Positions 33,611 through 45,870 of a stretch of DNA of 64,000 nt are shown here, one piece after another. The stretch is from Lumbricus terrestris (lineage: Eukaryota > Annelida > Clitellata > Crassiclitellata > Lumbricidae). Position 1 is the first letter of the stretch. Each line of letters starts with the position of its first letter. Position numbers and translations under genes: made by a program. The notes below the pieces were generated by a model. The model worked only from the letters and a program-made list of their open reading frames with translations, did not search any database and was not told the DNA's origin. Location of the stretch: assembly GCA_949752735.1 (NCBI GenBank), contig OX457037.1, forward strand, positions 38,922,596 through 38,986,595, written 5' to 3'.

Positions 33611-33830
33611 TGGCGCGGTGGTGTAGTGGGTATGTTCATCGCCATGCAGCCGGAGGGATGCAGGTTCGAATCTACCTCAAGCCGCCGCGTAGGGACTTTG
33701 GGCAAGTCCTTCACTCGCAATTGCTCAGCGCTTTGGTGTGAAACTCCGATGCAGTGTCCGCTCTGTAGTCGGGAGCGCCTCTGAGTAGAGAACTTGAAGG
33801 TTGCGCTATAAGTTAGCAAGTGCACATACA
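33611..33830 (+). mobile_element. tRNA-derived SINE, best-preserved copy
   Basis: The head GGCGCGGTGGTGTAGTGGGT carries an A box, and GATGCAGGTTCGAATCTACC carries a B box. The body 'gtagggactttgggcaagtc' then 'cttcactcgcaattgctcag' follows. The tail reads CAGTGTCCGCTCTGTAGTCG, GGGAGCGCCTCTGAGTAG and 'cttgaaggttgcgctata'. The tail module equals that of the LINEs, with no (GAAT)n. A clear target duplication is not visible. Confidence 0.85.
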
Positions 33831-35706
33831 AACAAACTAATGTTATTTTGTGAGATTTTCTTGCAACTGAACATGTTACAAGAGCGTAACACTGAAGAAT
33901 AATGTGTGATTACCTGCTTTACCTTACTTTACAGCAGTTTCATGTCGAACCATATGTGTGTATGTGTGGTTTGATGAATGTTTCTCCTAACTTCTTCCTG
34001 TTTGTCTTTTTGCAGACATCAGATTGAACACTCGTGTGCTTTATCAGATTTCTGCATTCTAGCAACATTACTAAATTTATGAGATATTTTAGTATTAGCA
34101 AAACATCCTTTGGATGTTAAGGGAAAGTGTAGTGCTTCATAACAAATCTGCGGCATGTTGGCAGGAAGTTTATTACTCGCAATCACCTGAAAGAATGAAG
34201 AAATTGTATGCATTTATTACTCTCCTTTGCCTGTACCTTTCCGCACTTTGATGTTTCCTACAGCTATAAAACTCGTCCTCATGATACATACTTCCCTGCA
34301 ATACATATCCATCCAGGTGTTACCTACGCCACAGGCTTCCGTATAAAATTATGATCTACGGTGTCTTCGATATATCATCGTATAAACAGCGTTAGCAATT
34401 ATGTCCGTGTCTTCGCCGGAGCCATTACTTCCTTGCGGAAGGTGTGTTCCTCCTCCGATAACGCTTTTCGCCTTTCCCGATTAACGCTCTGCTCTGCATG
34501 ATTTTTTGATGTGAGTGATGTACGATGACGATCGAGGGCTGTGCAAGCTGTGATATGGTCAGAGTCATTTTCTGTTCTGTCTGCAATGCTCTGCATATCT
34601 TGATCGTCTCTGGCTGTCATCTCAACAATGTTTCTTCAGAGATCCTGCCTCTGGTTGTCTGGTTGTTTCGTACCTTCTGTAGGTTTTTCGGTGTGCTTCT
34701 CGGTGTCGCCTTGTTTTTTCCGGATGTTAGTGTTTTTTCATGTTTTTTCTTCCCTTTTCTGGATGTTTGTGTTTCCGCATTTGTTCATTTGCTTCTGCAG
34801 TTGCCCGACGTCTTTCTTTGGCTTAAATTCCATTGTTTTGTGGTTTTTCCTTTGTCTGTTGTCTTTTTTCTGTGACTGTTTCTCGGTTTCTGTTGTTTTG
34901 TTCTATGGCTGTTTCTTTGCTTTTGTAGTTGCTTATCTGTGATTTTTCTGTTTCTGTGGTTGTTTCTATAATTGTTCCTGTTTTTGTGTAGTTCCTTTAT
35001 TTCTGTATTTTTTTCCTTCTGTTATTGCGTATCTGCGTTTTTTCTGTTTCTGTCGTTATTTCTGTAGATTGTTCCTATAGTTATTTCTGTAGTTGTTCCT
35101 GTTTTTGTGTAGTTGCTCTCTTGGTTGTCTAGTTGCTCTTTGTTATCTGTCTGACATCTTCTCAGTGATTGCATGGATTGCTGACAGACAGGAAAAAATG
35201 GCATTGTATTAGACCAGATTGATCAGCAAAGACTTGCATGAAGTATGATCAAATTGATCATGAAAATGTTATGCACTAGATCTTGTCAATGGGTGGCATG
35301 CTATGGATGAGTGAAGCATTGTCCCCATTCATCTCCTGTCTCCGTTCAGTTGTAGATGTCCCGTCATCAGCTATATAGCGTCTTTCAACAATGTCAATAT
35401 TTTTAGTAATATGTGACAATGTGAATCCAGGAAAGACAATGCATTTCCATTTTGACACGAAGCCTTATCCTATAGCTTGACTTTTGTCCAAGATCATGAC
35501 TGCTGATGGGTGTCATTTGTGGTTGACAGCAATTGAGGAAGACCTATGAGGCAGGCCCAGAATGTACGAGGCAAATGCAGCTTGAGTTAGAAACAGTCCG
35601 ATAGTTGGGAAGAGAAGAGTTCTCCTTTGAACTGCAAATTTTACGATGTGCTTTTGTATCAGTGACATTAATAAACAATGCTATGGATCAGTGAAGTATT
35701 GTGCAG
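33831..35706. other. Unassigned sequence with T-rich tracts
   Basis: 34680-35110 is extremely T-rich ('gtttttgtgtagttgctc', 'tttctgttt' words), which explains the Phe/Val/Ser-rich frames there; none is a gene. A good splice-acceptor-like tract ends at about 34015. Confidence 0.35.
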
Positions 35707-35899
35707 GGGCATGGCGGTGTGGTGGTGGGTTCGATGCCTCGGAGCCGAAAGGTAGCAGGTTCGAATCCACCTCAAACCACCTTCAGGAGCAAGTCCTTAA
35801 CTCGCAATTGTTCATGTGCTTCTGTGTGAAACTCCAATTCATTGTCCATGCAGGAGAGCCTTTGATTATAAATTTTGAAGAGGTGCTTTAACAGGTGCT
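35707..35899 (+). mobile_element. tRNA-derived SINE followed by an ACAT microsatellite
   Basis: The head is 'catggcggtgtggtggtggg', the B box GCAGGTTCGAATCCACCTC, and the body 'gcaagtccttaactcgcaat'. The tail region is 'gtgtgaaactccaattcatt' then 'tttgaagaggtgcttt'. The SINE runs directly into (ACAT)n. Confidence 0.8.
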
Positions 35900-36068
35900 C
35901 ATACATACATGCATACATCCATACATCCATCCATGCATCCATACATACATACATACATACATACATACGTACGTACGTACGTACGTGCATACATACATAC
36001 AATGTCATACATACATACATACATACATACATACATACATACATACTTGCATACAATGTCATACATAC
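35900..36068. repeat. (ATAC)n/(TACG)n microsatellite
   Basis: About 170 bp of ATAC with a short TACG core (about 35968-35987) and two 'aatgtc' interruptions. It probably grew from the SINE's 3' tail. Tyr/His/Cys-rich frames are artefacts. Confidence 0.95.
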
Positions 36069-36644
36069 AATATTCAAAAGTGCCATTACCGGTAAGATCC
36101 AAAGTTGAATGCAGAATAATGCAGGCTTTTTTTGCTTTTAGCATCCAAACCCACTTAAACAAACAGTTGTTTATTTCCAGAATCCCTGCTAGTTAATAGT
36201 CAGTGCTTCTACTGAGCGATTGGCTTCAGAGCGATGTCAATCATCCATGGCTCCAAGATGCCAGATGTTTTGGATTACTTATGAGATTATTTTATTGTTG
36301 ACTTTAATTGTTATTCGTGCTTTAATCGCCAGTAAGCCACCATAACGTGGCAGCAGTTGGGGTTGGCTTGTCCGTGCTCATCGGAGAACTAAGCCTTTAA
36401 TATAAAATTTAAATCAACAACAGCCAAGTGATCTGAATACGAAGTGAGTTCAGTCAAAACAATTAGCACGCAGTTTGCTTGCAGTGACAATTGACGCTGT
36501 AGGGTTTTTAGCAGTTGCAGGCTGCCTACAATGGAAACAGAGGTTGTCATAATTACAATATTGTACGTTAATTTGCATAATTACACAAGTTACATAATTA
36601 GGCCTAGTGCCTACATTACTACATGAATTTTCTATATTGCTCGC
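36069..36644. other. Unassigned sequence
   Basis: No recognised gene or repeat. One TAGGCCTA palindrome at 36599. Confidence 0.3.
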
Positions 36645-36858
36645 ACTTCTATCAGACAGCGCCGAGCCTTTTCTGTTGTGGGTCCTGCTACCTGGAATGG
36701 CCTCCCACTAACCTTGCAACTTATGCCTAGGCTAAATTCACCTGCATTTTTTAAGTATCTCAAATCCTATTTTTTAGCTGTGGCTGGGCTGGGAGCGCCT
36801 CTGAGTAGGTTTCTTGAAGAGGCGCTATATAAATTCTCGAAATGAATGAATGAGTGAA
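36645..36858 (+). mobile_element. CR1/L2-like LINE 3' end with (GAAT) tail
   Basis: 'cagacagcgccgagcctttt' then 'ctgttgtggg' matches the 10805 LINE at its RQRRAFSVVG region. GGCTGGGAGCGCCTCTGAGT and TTCTTGAAGAGGCGCTATAT follow, with a short (GAAT)n at 36841-36858. Confidence 0.8.
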
Positions 36859-37719
36859 TTGACGTCAGTTTTTTCCCCAAATCGGCTGCCTTCTCCGAAA
36901 GATGGATCTATCGATTTGGATCGGCCACAGGATAAATTTAATATGCTGCATTACGTATTCCTAGCTCTGCATTGTTCTCAATGCAAAACGAATTCATACA
37001 ACTGGAAATTAGAAATTAGATTCCAGCGAACATCTTTCAGATTGCTTATTTACTGGACAGTGGCTGTCATGGTATATACGACACAGTTTCTCTTCTGTCA
37101 GGCAATACTAAATGCTGTCTCTCTGGATGATACGATTGCTATTTTGACGGCTGACCTATACTGTCTGGCCACTGACTGGCTGGCCACTGACTTGCAGATT
37201 GATTGGCTGACTGGTTTCGGGGGTCGATATGTCGGGCTCCGCTGATAAAGTGCATAGCGATGCACGATTTAGTGAGTGAAATTTCGATCAGATGTTTGCT
37301 AATGCAACTGGAAAGGAGGCCCCACTGGAGGAGGCGCCGGCATAATAGCCTCAGGCCACCCATGGAAAGTATGGTTTCTGTTATAGGGACCCATTCCATA
37401 GGCTGGGAATTTGTAAGTATTGGTATGGGTTGATCTAATGGAAGGGCTAACCATGTGGTAGACTTGCGTCATTAGATGGTATCCAGAATCTAGCCGAAGG
37501 TCTGGATTTCGTGCTGGGACTGCACTGCAGCAACTCCATCTGTAGCCGTGAGTTGTTTATTGTGGAATAGCACTCCGACAAATGTCACACATGAGAACTA
37601 AGATCAAGCCAAGCGTTAAAGTAGTTCAGAAAAATGTTTCTGAAGACTAAAAATTCTTCCCAAGTCCACACAGAAAAATGCTATCAGTAATCCTTGATTC
37701 AGTTAATTGTTTGCATGTT
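36859..37719. other. Unassigned sequence
   Basis: A 131-codon plus-strand frame from 36850 overlaps the LINE tail and has no recognised motif. Short local repeats of 'ggccactgac' are present near 37168-37190. Confidence 0.3.
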
Positions 37720-37727
37720 GGTCAGTG

Positions 37728-37973
37728 CAGTGGTGTAGACAGGGGGTTTCGAGGGTTAAAACCCCCCCTTAGCCTATGAAAAAGTTTTTTAAAGGTTATT
37801 TATCCACTTAAGTAAGAAAAACAATACAATTGCTAGTAGTAACATTTGTTTTTCTTACTTTATTCCTTTTTTTCCTTTTTATTTACTGTAATACTGTTAG
37901 GTTGGTGTCAGAAAGGGCATCCGACTAGACCATAAAACCCCAACCCCATCATAAATTCCTGGCTACGCCACTG
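37728..37973. mobile_element. hAT-like MITE, CAGTGGCGTAGCCAGG family, copy 1 (246 bp)
   Basis: The left end is CAGTGGTGTAGACAG and the right end CCTGGCTACGCCACTG. A perfect 8-bp target duplication GGTCAGTG flanks it (37720-37727 and 37974-37981). The interior has 'ggtgtcagaaagggcatccg', a word that from memory is common in RTE-type LINE tails. A truncated inverted copy lies at 54082. Confidence 0.9.
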
Positions 37974-37981
37974 GGTCAGTG

Positions 37982-38669
37982 GATAATGACTTGTGTATTA
38001 ATTGTTGTGTTGTGTATTATGATGAGACTACTCCTTATTCTGATGTCATATTAGCTGGATGCTCCAATGATTGATGCTCCTGTCCAATGAGTGGATACTA
38101 TTAGGACATATTGATACAGACATTTAGTAAAATTAATGACCAATTGCTGCATCTCGAGTGTACAGCAGTATGGTTGCATGACTGTCTGCAGTGCATGACA
38201 AAATAGCCATGGTCACTTCAAGGTATTCAATTGTGGGTGGCGTGACTTGATGTCCAACACAGCGCACATAAAATACAGTGTGGCTGTGACATGTTGGCCA
38301 TTTTAACATAGCATACTCCCTCAGAAGTTGTTTATGGATGTGCACTCTCCTCTGCTACTTTCAACTCATGACTTAGAACCGAACTCTGAACTCAAGCTAT
38401 CCTATCCCAAATCTACTGAGGTTCCACCACACAACCGCTGTCGTCACCAATCACCATTGTAGCACCTGCATTTTTACCTCGAACGAACAAGGCAGTTTGG
38501 CTATTGCAGAATTGATTTTAATATTATTTAGTGCTGGTGAATAAGATAGATTCTCTGCTTTTGTGGGCGCTGCGAAATTCTCAAAGATTTACATTACATT
38601 ACAAAGTTGCAAATCCAACCATCTGGAATGCCCTTCTCGTAGCTGCATATATTGACCAATCAAACGCTG
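37982..38669. other. Unassigned sequence
   Basis: No gene or repeat is recognised. Confidence 0.3.
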
Positions 38670-38830
38670 TCTTATATTAATAACAATATAATAATAGCAA
38701 TGACGACAATTTCCTGTTTTATAATAATAACAATATAATAATAGCTATGACGACAATTTCTGTGGCGCCGTGACACAGCACATGCCGTTACAAAGGCGCC
38801 TCTATAAACACAAGAATGCAATCAGTCAGA
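38670..38830. repeat. Approximately 46-bp tandem duplication and dispersed repeat edge
   Basis: 'aacaatataataatag' plus 'tatgacgacaattt' (with one base change) occurs twice in a row. It is followed by 'ctgtggcgccgtgacacagc', similar to 25520-25540. It may be one end of a dispersed family with an AAT-rich flank. Confidence 0.5.
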
Positions 38831-38879
38831 GATATGCATTTGAGAAGAGAGATGTCTTGAGTCGAGATTTGAGTGATTA

Positions 38880-39010
38880 CATTAAATCAATCAAGTCTTT
38901 TTGCTTTAGCCTTGACTTGGCTGAGTGAGCTCCTGACTAGGTTTCTTGAAGGGGTGCTATTTAAGTACACAGAATGAATGAATGAATGAATGAATGAATA
39001 AACGAATGAA
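38880..39010 (+). mobile_element. LINE 3' tail with (GAAT)n
   Basis: 'tcaagtctttttgctttagc' then 'gagctcctgactaggtttc' and TTGAAGGGGTGCTATTTAAG precede (GAAT)n at about 38973-39000. Matches the 3' module of the other LINE copies. Confidence 0.7.
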
Positions 39011-39713
39011 CATTGCAATAATTTATCTGCTTCCTTTGTTCTGTGTCAGAGCTGTTTCTTAACGCGTCCTTTATCGCATCTTGCCAAAAAAATTCCTAAA
39101 TAAATTACTTTGGATGGGTGTGGAATGGGGTGGTTCTCTGAGTGGAAACATGTGTTCCAGGAAATGGTTTCCACAGTTTAAGGCCGTTCCCTGTATGTTC
39201 AAAAGACTGCACTTGGCATTGGCCGCACTTATCCATGGGTCTTTCATTTAAGTTGTTGACCTTGGACTAATCTGTCCCTTGTCTCGTGGTCTCATATGGG
39301 AGATAATTTCCAAGCAGCGTGCATTCCTTTCTGCTGCTATAGTTACTGACTCTGCAAATGTGTTGGCTTTTGTCCTGGTCTTAGATGGTCTGATCGGGCT
39401 TTCAGTTCCCCTATCTTGTCACTGGAGATCCATTATCATTGTCCGGTACTTATTCCGTGCTTTCATCCATGAGCTTGCTGCTTCTGTGGAAATGTCTTTT
39501 CCAGGAAATATCTGGTAAGGTGGATTTAATTGGGAAATAATTGCGGTGCAGAGGAAAGCGCCAGGTGGCGAATCCTTCTTCCATCTAATTTATTTGTATG
39601 GTGTAGAAATTGGCAGAACTTTATATATATCGGATATGATCTGCACTGTTGGTAATTGTTGAAATCTTTTGCTTTTTTGCATTTGGAATTATAAATTTGT
39701 GTGTGCTCATGTG
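39011..39713. other. Unassigned sequence
   Basis: A 79-codon frame at 39279-39518 shows no motif. Nothing else recognised. Confidence 0.3.
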
Positions 39714-39721
39714 TGAGTGCT

Positions 39722-40096
39722 CATGGGCGGAGACTTGGTCTACAAGTTGCGGGGGACGAAGGAAAGACGCAAGATTTTGGGCGGACGAATGGCTGAGTCA
39801 CCAACGAAATTTTCCATCTTTGCCAACCCAAATTTCTGACGACTTTTTTTTAGTCATTTGGTTGAAATTTCCTCAAAAACAAAAATTTTCCATGCCAAAA
39901 TAGCTTATGACCTTTTTTCTTTTTTTAGTCATTCCGTATAACGTTATAATGTCACCGTCACCAGTGTGTTCATGAAGTGTACTTGTCCTAGCACAACGCT
40001 TAACGATTGGGGGGGGAGGACAAATGCATGGACGGTTCCTCCACCACATACATTAAGGGGGACCGTCCCCCTGTCTCCCCTAAGTCTCCGCCCATG
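39722..40096. mobile_element. hAT-like MITE, CATGGGCGGAGACTT family (375 bp)
   Basis: The left end CATGGGCGGAGACTTGG and right end CTAAGTCTCCGCCCATG are near-perfect inverted repeats of 17 bp. The flanks TGAGTGCT (39714-39721) and GGTGTGCT (40097-40104) agree at 6 of 8. The interior contains the inverted shared motif ('atttctgacgac' then 'ttttagtcatttgg'). Confidence 0.7.
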
Positions 40097-40104
40097 GGTG
40101 TGCT

Positions 40105-40742
40105 CTTATGTGTATATCGCTGTTTGAGTTTTATGGATATGTCTATATAGATTTTTGTTGTCTGCCACATAATCTGTGGCAGTGTGGCTGCTGTTTCTGT
40201 GAGCAATTTAATCCTGCACGGCGTGGCCAAGGACCTGTGGCTAATTGCGGAATGCCTCCGGGAAGCAACGGGTTTTAAGGTTCTTCAGCGGAGGAGAAGT
40301 GCGCATTTGTCTGTTTTTGTCCCGATCCATTTGGTCTCCAAGTGCTCTCCTCCGCCTCTGCCATTATTCGATATATTTCGAGAAGAGCACACAAATGAAT
40401 GAGCTCGCAGACAGACAGACAGACAGACAGACAGACAGGCAGACAGACAGGCAAACTGAAGAGCAGGCAGGCTGTACATGAGTGCGCAAGTGATTATGTG
40501 TTTGTACATACATGCATATGGATTAATTAAAAGTAGGGCTGTGCCGAATAGGTGATTATCACTATTCGGCAGAATACGAATACAAAATAGTGTACAAAAT
40601 AGTTCTACCAACGAAATTCAAAATTTTCAATGTAAGCAAAAGCTTCAGTTCAGCAAATTTAATGCATTCATTAAAAGTAAGCAGTTAACTACGGTACACT
40701 TAACTTCAGTCCACTCGCTATGGCAGCCAAATATGCAGAAAC
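40105..40742. other. Unassigned sequence with (CAGA)n and a hairpin
   Basis: (CAGA)n at 40408-40456. At about 40533-40570 'gccgaataggtgat' and 'atcactattcggc' form a near-perfect hairpin. The same GCCGAATA word recurs at about 41590, just outside the far side of the 40743 element, so this may be an older element that was split by it. Confidence 0.4.
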
Positions 40743-41507
40743 CACAGATGTAAAAAAACGATGGAAATAAAAAAAAAACTGAGAAAAAACGTCGTTTTAT
40801 TCAAAAAATAAAAAAGGATAAAACGATGAAAAAATGGAGGCGGAAAATAATTTGACTGTGCAAAATCTTCAACTGCATTTTAAACTTAAAACCTTGTTAA
40901 TGTAATTTTATCTTAATTGGCAAATAACACAGCTTTACTAGTTGGTCAAACTTAATTGCAACTGACATTAATCTAAAACAGTTATTTTCTTCTTATAAAT
41001 TTGGTTAAATGAGGAATTGAGAGAAATTAAAGCATTGAAATCCTTTCAAATTTAAACTGTGAACATAGGTTTGCATATAATATCATGCCGATCAACATAA
41101 CGCAATTAGCCTACATGTAAAATCCAATCAGAAAGTAAAGGCTATAGATGTGTACCAAATTATATATTATGCTTAAATTTGTTACATATTTAGCTTAAGC
41201 CTAAGAAGTTGTATTAAAATAACTGTGATAAATTTTCACTTTTTGTAGGAACCTACTACATGTATTTATAAATTGATGTGTTAAACAATGAAATAATGAC
41301 ATCAGTTATGCTAGCTGAATCCTTGAGAATGCAGTGAAAACGTAAGGAATATCAGACAAAAATGAGATTAAGGAAAATAATAACTTTATAGTAAATAAAT
41401 AAATTGAGTTACATGAAAATTAAACAACGGAAAAAGACATGAAAAATAAAAAATAAAAAACCGACGTTTTTTGGGGAAAGAATAAAAAAACTTTTTTAAC
41501 TACTATG
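40743..41507 (+). mobile_element. hAT-like non-autonomous element, CATAGATGTAAAAAACG family, copy 2 (765 bp)
   Basis: It starts CACAGATGTAAAAAAACGAT and ends 'cttttttaactactatg'. A perfect 8-bp target duplication GCAGAAAC flanks it (40735-40742 and 41508-41515). The body aligns over most of its length with copies 1 and 3, with no coding frame. Confidence 0.9.
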
Positions 41508-41644
41508 GCAGAAACAGGTGTCATGTGACCACTGCTCGTATTAGGTCTGACCGCTACTATTAGGTCTGACCACTACTATTCAACCGAATGCCGAATAGAT
41601 ATTTGGCCCGCTATTCAGCGCTGAGGCCAATGCAAAGCGAATAC

Positions 41645-41929
41645 GAAACACATGTTTCTTCTTCTTCTTCTTCATTGTCCATGGGCTGACAGCCCGTAGG
41701 TGTCCACTGCACACTTGACTACTCTCTTCCATGATTCTCTGTCCCGTGCTCGGTGTGTCAGCTCCTGTGCATTCATCCCACACCATTCTTCTATGTCCTG
41801 CAACCATTCTCTGCATGGTCTTCCCCTTCTCCCCGTTCCCTCCATGATTCCCGTCATTATGCTCTTTATCTTTCTATCATCACTCATTCTTTGGATGTGT
41901 TCGAATAGTTTAACATGTAGTCCATCCAT
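41645..41929 (-). mobile_element. LINE C-terminal fragment (RTE/I-type) with (GAA)n-like tail
   Basis: Minus-strand translation: KLFEHIQRMSDDRKIKSIMT, then GRRGRPCREWLQDIEEW, then HRARDRESWKRVVKCAV. The 'G.R.RGRP...W.DDI..W' and 'A.DR..W...V' blocks are the usual C-terminus of RTE/I-type LINE ORF2. The 3' side continues as 'atggacaatgaagaagaaga', a typical short simple-repeat tail. The 5' end is truncated. Confidence 0.75.
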
Positions 41930-41933
41930 AATT

Positions 41934-42356
41934 ACATGTTTTGGTGATGGTGGTGGTGTTCTTAAAGGTAACGGTTCATCCGAATGCTTTTAGATCAGCA
42001 AGTTATAGGTACATCCATAATTACAAGTTGCCGGGTTTGTGTGAAGGCTCTTGGTTTGAGCCTAACCGTTATGGTCAGCGTTACAGTTGACCACTGTACC
42101 ACCCACGCAGCACTTACAAGTACATGTTGTTTGTGCAGTCTGTCTGTGTGTGTCTGTCTGTGTATCTGTCTGTCAGACATGCAAGCAGGCGATCTGAATG
42201 TGTGTGTCTGTCTATGTGTTCATCTGTCTGTCTGTGTATCTGTCTGTCTGTCTGTCTGTCATGCAGACAGGTTATCTTGAAAGAACATGTTTTGGTGATG
42301 GTGGTGGTGTTCTTAAAGGTAACGGTTCATCCGAATGCTTTTAGATCAGCAAGTTA
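41934..42356. repeat. 72-bp direct duplication 351 bp apart, enclosing (TCTG)n
   Basis: 41934-42005 and 42285-42356 are identical (they start ACATGTTTTGGTGATGG and end 'gatcagcaagtta'). The segment between them ends in (TCTG)n with 'tgtgtatctg' interruptions (about 42139-42262). No terminal motifs suggest an LTR. A local duplication is most likely. Confidence 0.85.
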
Positions 42357-44142
42357 CAGACTTTGGTCTCTGAAGATTATTAGCTTTCACTCCATAAATC
42401 AACTGAGAGGAAAATGAAGTGTTTGCAATCACACGCCTCATTCGGCTTTGACCCTGTTATAAGCGCGCACCTGAGTGATTGATTGCGCAATCAATTACCT
42501 ATATTGATCCTTTGAACACTGCGCTTGATTGATTTCATTACATTGGCTTCAGAAACATTCGGCGAAGATGATTGATTTCTGATCTGAAAGAAGTCAATTT
42601 CAGCGAATACTAGAATTTCTGTTTGCCAACGGCATCAAATGGACTGTAAATTTATTACAGTATACATAGTCGTAGTTTTTAACGTCATAAAAATATTTCC
42701 TATTCACACTGTAGCACGATGTGTTCATTTATTCACTGGCACTTACACATGGTGCTGTGCGACACATTAGAAACAGTCTAAAATAGGTCTGGTCGATTTT
42801 AGTCAAAGCGATGTTGGCAGGTGGCAGGGCTGCCTTTGGATTTTGATTCCTGCCTGACCTCCAACTCTAGCTACTACAACTCTACTACTTCACCCATACA
42901 TCATCTTACTAACTCTGTTCCTCAAGCAATTTGTGTGCATGCCTTTAATTCTAAACTGAAAGCATTGCTTTAAAAAATTCTCATCTTGATATTTTTTGTC
43001 GTAAAAAATCTCGCACAATATCCACAGGCGTATTCATACGCCTCTAAAATATTATGGCTGTTTTCTGGCCTGCTTATACCTGGCTGACTATAATTCTCCT
43101 GAAGCTACCTGTCTCACCAGTTTTGAAACATATGCCATTACCTGCGAAGAAGCTTGTTCATGTTTTGAGCAGAGTGGTTTTTTGTCTGTGCTGAAAGAAA
43201 TGCAGATCTTGTGTAAGATCATGGTACTTAACGATTTTTGCGAATTAATTGGTGAAATTTGATTTGTTTTATGTTTGTTGCTGACGAACGAAAGTTGGTG
43301 CATTATTAACGAAACCGATATTTTATATGGTTTTTTTCCATGCTGAGGAAGCAGAAGATAATTGATTGCATCTCATATCAGATACATATTGAGCTATCTT
43401 TGGCTGAGACAGAAAGATCAGAGTAGTTAGCAGACATTTGTGTCCTTATAATAGACAATTATTACCAAAATTAGACCAACGTTACAGAGTTGCAAGAGAA
43501 GAGCATCTCAGAGAAAATGACTCTACAAGATATGTGTATGGTGCTAGTGCTAATTAACCAGTAGCTGTAAACACTGAGTTGATTATAGATAGATAGGGTT
43601 GGCCTCAGCTGGTGGTCAGCCAAGGAAGTTAAGCAATGACTCCAAATGGACACACCCTGGCATAAAATTATGTCTTAACAGTCAATCAGGACCCTTTTTC
43701 AGCCAGCCAAAGCCTGGGAACTGAAGTAATGAATTGATTTGTGGATTTCAAATGCTCCTTAGTTTCATTTTGAGGGGTGGGGCATTTAATAATTCTCACA
43801 ACTGGAGATAAATTGATGCTGTTTCTAAGTGGAAGCCATCAGAGGCAATAGGTTTGGTTGATAGCCTTGAAACTGTGAAACTGGATGTCTTCTATGGAAG
43901 ATTTGGCTATGTTGTCATGGGTTTGGTGATGCAGAAACCATGGGGAGCCTGGAATGGAACCAGTAAACAGCTGGTGTGACATCTGCTTCGGTCAGCATGG
44001 GATTCATATCCATGGATGCCTTGGACTTTTCCCATCTTTCCTGCTGTTTGTCATTGGCGTTGGTACTTGTAGTGAGGTCATTTTATATAGAACTTCTGTG
44101 CCTGCAAATAGTTATCGTAAAGATGTGCGTTTTAAGTTCTTC
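42357..44142. other. Unassigned sequence
   Basis: Nothing recognised. 42850-43010 could be an old LINE 3' fragment but shows no diagnostic motif. Confidence 0.3.
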
Positions 44143-44256
<114 letters not shown>

Positions 44257-44289
44257 TTCTAATGGTGGTAGTGACGAAGAAGATGGCAG

Positions 44290-44612
44290 CATCCTGTCAC
44301 TTACTTCCCCATTCACTTGCTCATTCATTCACTCACTCATTCACTCACTCAGTTGCTCACTCAGTTGCTCACTTACCCACTCATTTGCTCATTCAGTTGC
44401 TCACTCACTTAGTTGCTCACTCATTCAGTTGCTCCTTCACTTGCTCCTTCACTCACTTACTCACTCACTCAGTTGCTTGCTCACTCACTCACTCACTCAT
44501 TTGCTCATTCAGTTGCTCACTCACTTAGTTGCTCACTTATTCAGTTGCTCCTTCACTTGCTCACTCACTCAGTTGTTTGCTCACTCACTCACTCACTCAT
44601 TATATCTGTATT
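44290..44612. repeat. CTCA/CATT/GTTG compound minisatellite
   Basis: Words 'ctcactcactcagttgctca' and 'tcattcagttgctccttcac' repeat irregularly over about 320 bp. A longer block (about 44391-44470 versus 44503-44580) recurs, indicating a higher-order duplication. Confidence 0.85.
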
Positions 44613-45531
44613 TCTTAAGTACTACTATCTAGCATCCGAACATTGGTTGAAGAAGCTAAGCAATTATGCGTGAAGGACTTGTAAATGGCCGTGCATTGTA
44701 TGCATCTAAGTGGAGGCTGAAGCCATGAACGGAGACTACTTGAACCAATGATCCACCACGTGACTTCCAGCCAGTCATCATATAGAACCCTTCAAGACAA
44801 ATGCAGACTTGAATATTTTGATATGGCAATAGGCCAGAGCTCTCTTTCGTTCTGATAGTAAAGTTTTGCTCCAAGTGACTGTGTGCTATCAGGTGTTGTA
44901 CATTACATAACAACTCTGGATTGCATTATCTTTCAATGCCAAGTCGTCTCCACTTTCCCTATCAATGATCTAGCGAGGAGCGTTAAAAGCTCTCTACTGT
45001 TGCATCAATATTTTACTAACTGCTAGTGTTTTCAGAACTGCTGCTGTTGATCTAAGTATCTGGTGCCCGTTATTACGGAATATGGCGGGCCATTTGTTTG
45101 AACGGCTGGTCCTTTATGATTTCTTCCATATGAATATATAAGTTTTCCTCCATGACAGCAGTGTAAATAAATTGTTGCTCGGATCGGATGTTACGTTCCC
45201 TGTGTAAGTTGGAGTTTTTTTTCAACTGATTTGATCTGCTTTGACAATTCAACGACCACTGTATACTAAAAATTGACTTCGACCTCGACCCGGACCACCT
45301 TTGAACTACTCTTATGGACAACCCTTTTGACTTGATGCAGCGCTCGTGAATAAGCTGGTGCCCTGCACTTGGCTTTCGAGTAGTGTTTTAGAACTTTGGA
45401 GATTACGATTACAATTACGATTAGGACTTGGAAACAAATTGTAATTATTTTTTTTATAAGGACAATTAATATGTAGTCTAAGCCAGCTACTTCTAGGATG
45501 CTTTCCTGAACTGTCAACTGACAGCGCAGAT
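44613..45531. other. Unassigned sequence
   Basis: No gene recognised. Open frames near the minus strand at 45266-45574 are Ile/Val-rich by composition only. Confidence 0.3.
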
Positions 45532-45656
45532 CATAGATAGAGTCTTCGAATATTATGAATATTAAGATTTGCAAATATTCACGAATATTTACGAGTATTA
45601 AAAAATCCTAATATTTTCGAATATTAGACGCTCAGGTCACGAATATTCTATCTATG
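45532..45656. mobile_element. Short hAT-like MITE, CATAGATAGA family (125 bp)
   Basis: The termini CATAGATAGAGTCTTCG and CGAATATTCTATCTATG are imperfect inverted repeats. The interior repeats 'cgaatatt' words. The flanks GCGCAGAT (45524-45531) and GTGCAGAT (45657-45664) agree at 7 of 8. Confidence 0.7.
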
Positions 45657-45870
45657 GTGCAGATGCTAATGCTTGGAGTTACGTAACACTGTGGCCTACA
45701 TTTTAAACTATGTTTTGAAGAAGCTTGTTGGCATTATAGTATTGACCCGTTGTTTTGGATCTAGTATATCTTCAGTAAAATAGCAGAAACACAAACCCAT
45801 ATTTATGCTACCATAACAACTCCTCTGTCTGATCTTCTGGAAGCAGGATGTCTCTAACTTGATGGGAGGC

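Noticed and set aside
33611..33690. Possible tRNA gene at the A/B-box region
   Set aside because: It lacks a closed acceptor stem and is followed by the common SINE body; the same head recurs at 35707, 51391 and 56637.
34000..34075. Second exon joining the 31069 exon at the acceptor near 34015
   Set aside because: The acceptor is good, but the matching phase hits a stop after about 15 codons with no donor, so the join is unsupported.
35772..36196. YVCM/THTYI repeat frames
   Set aside because: Readings of the (ATAC)n microsatellite.
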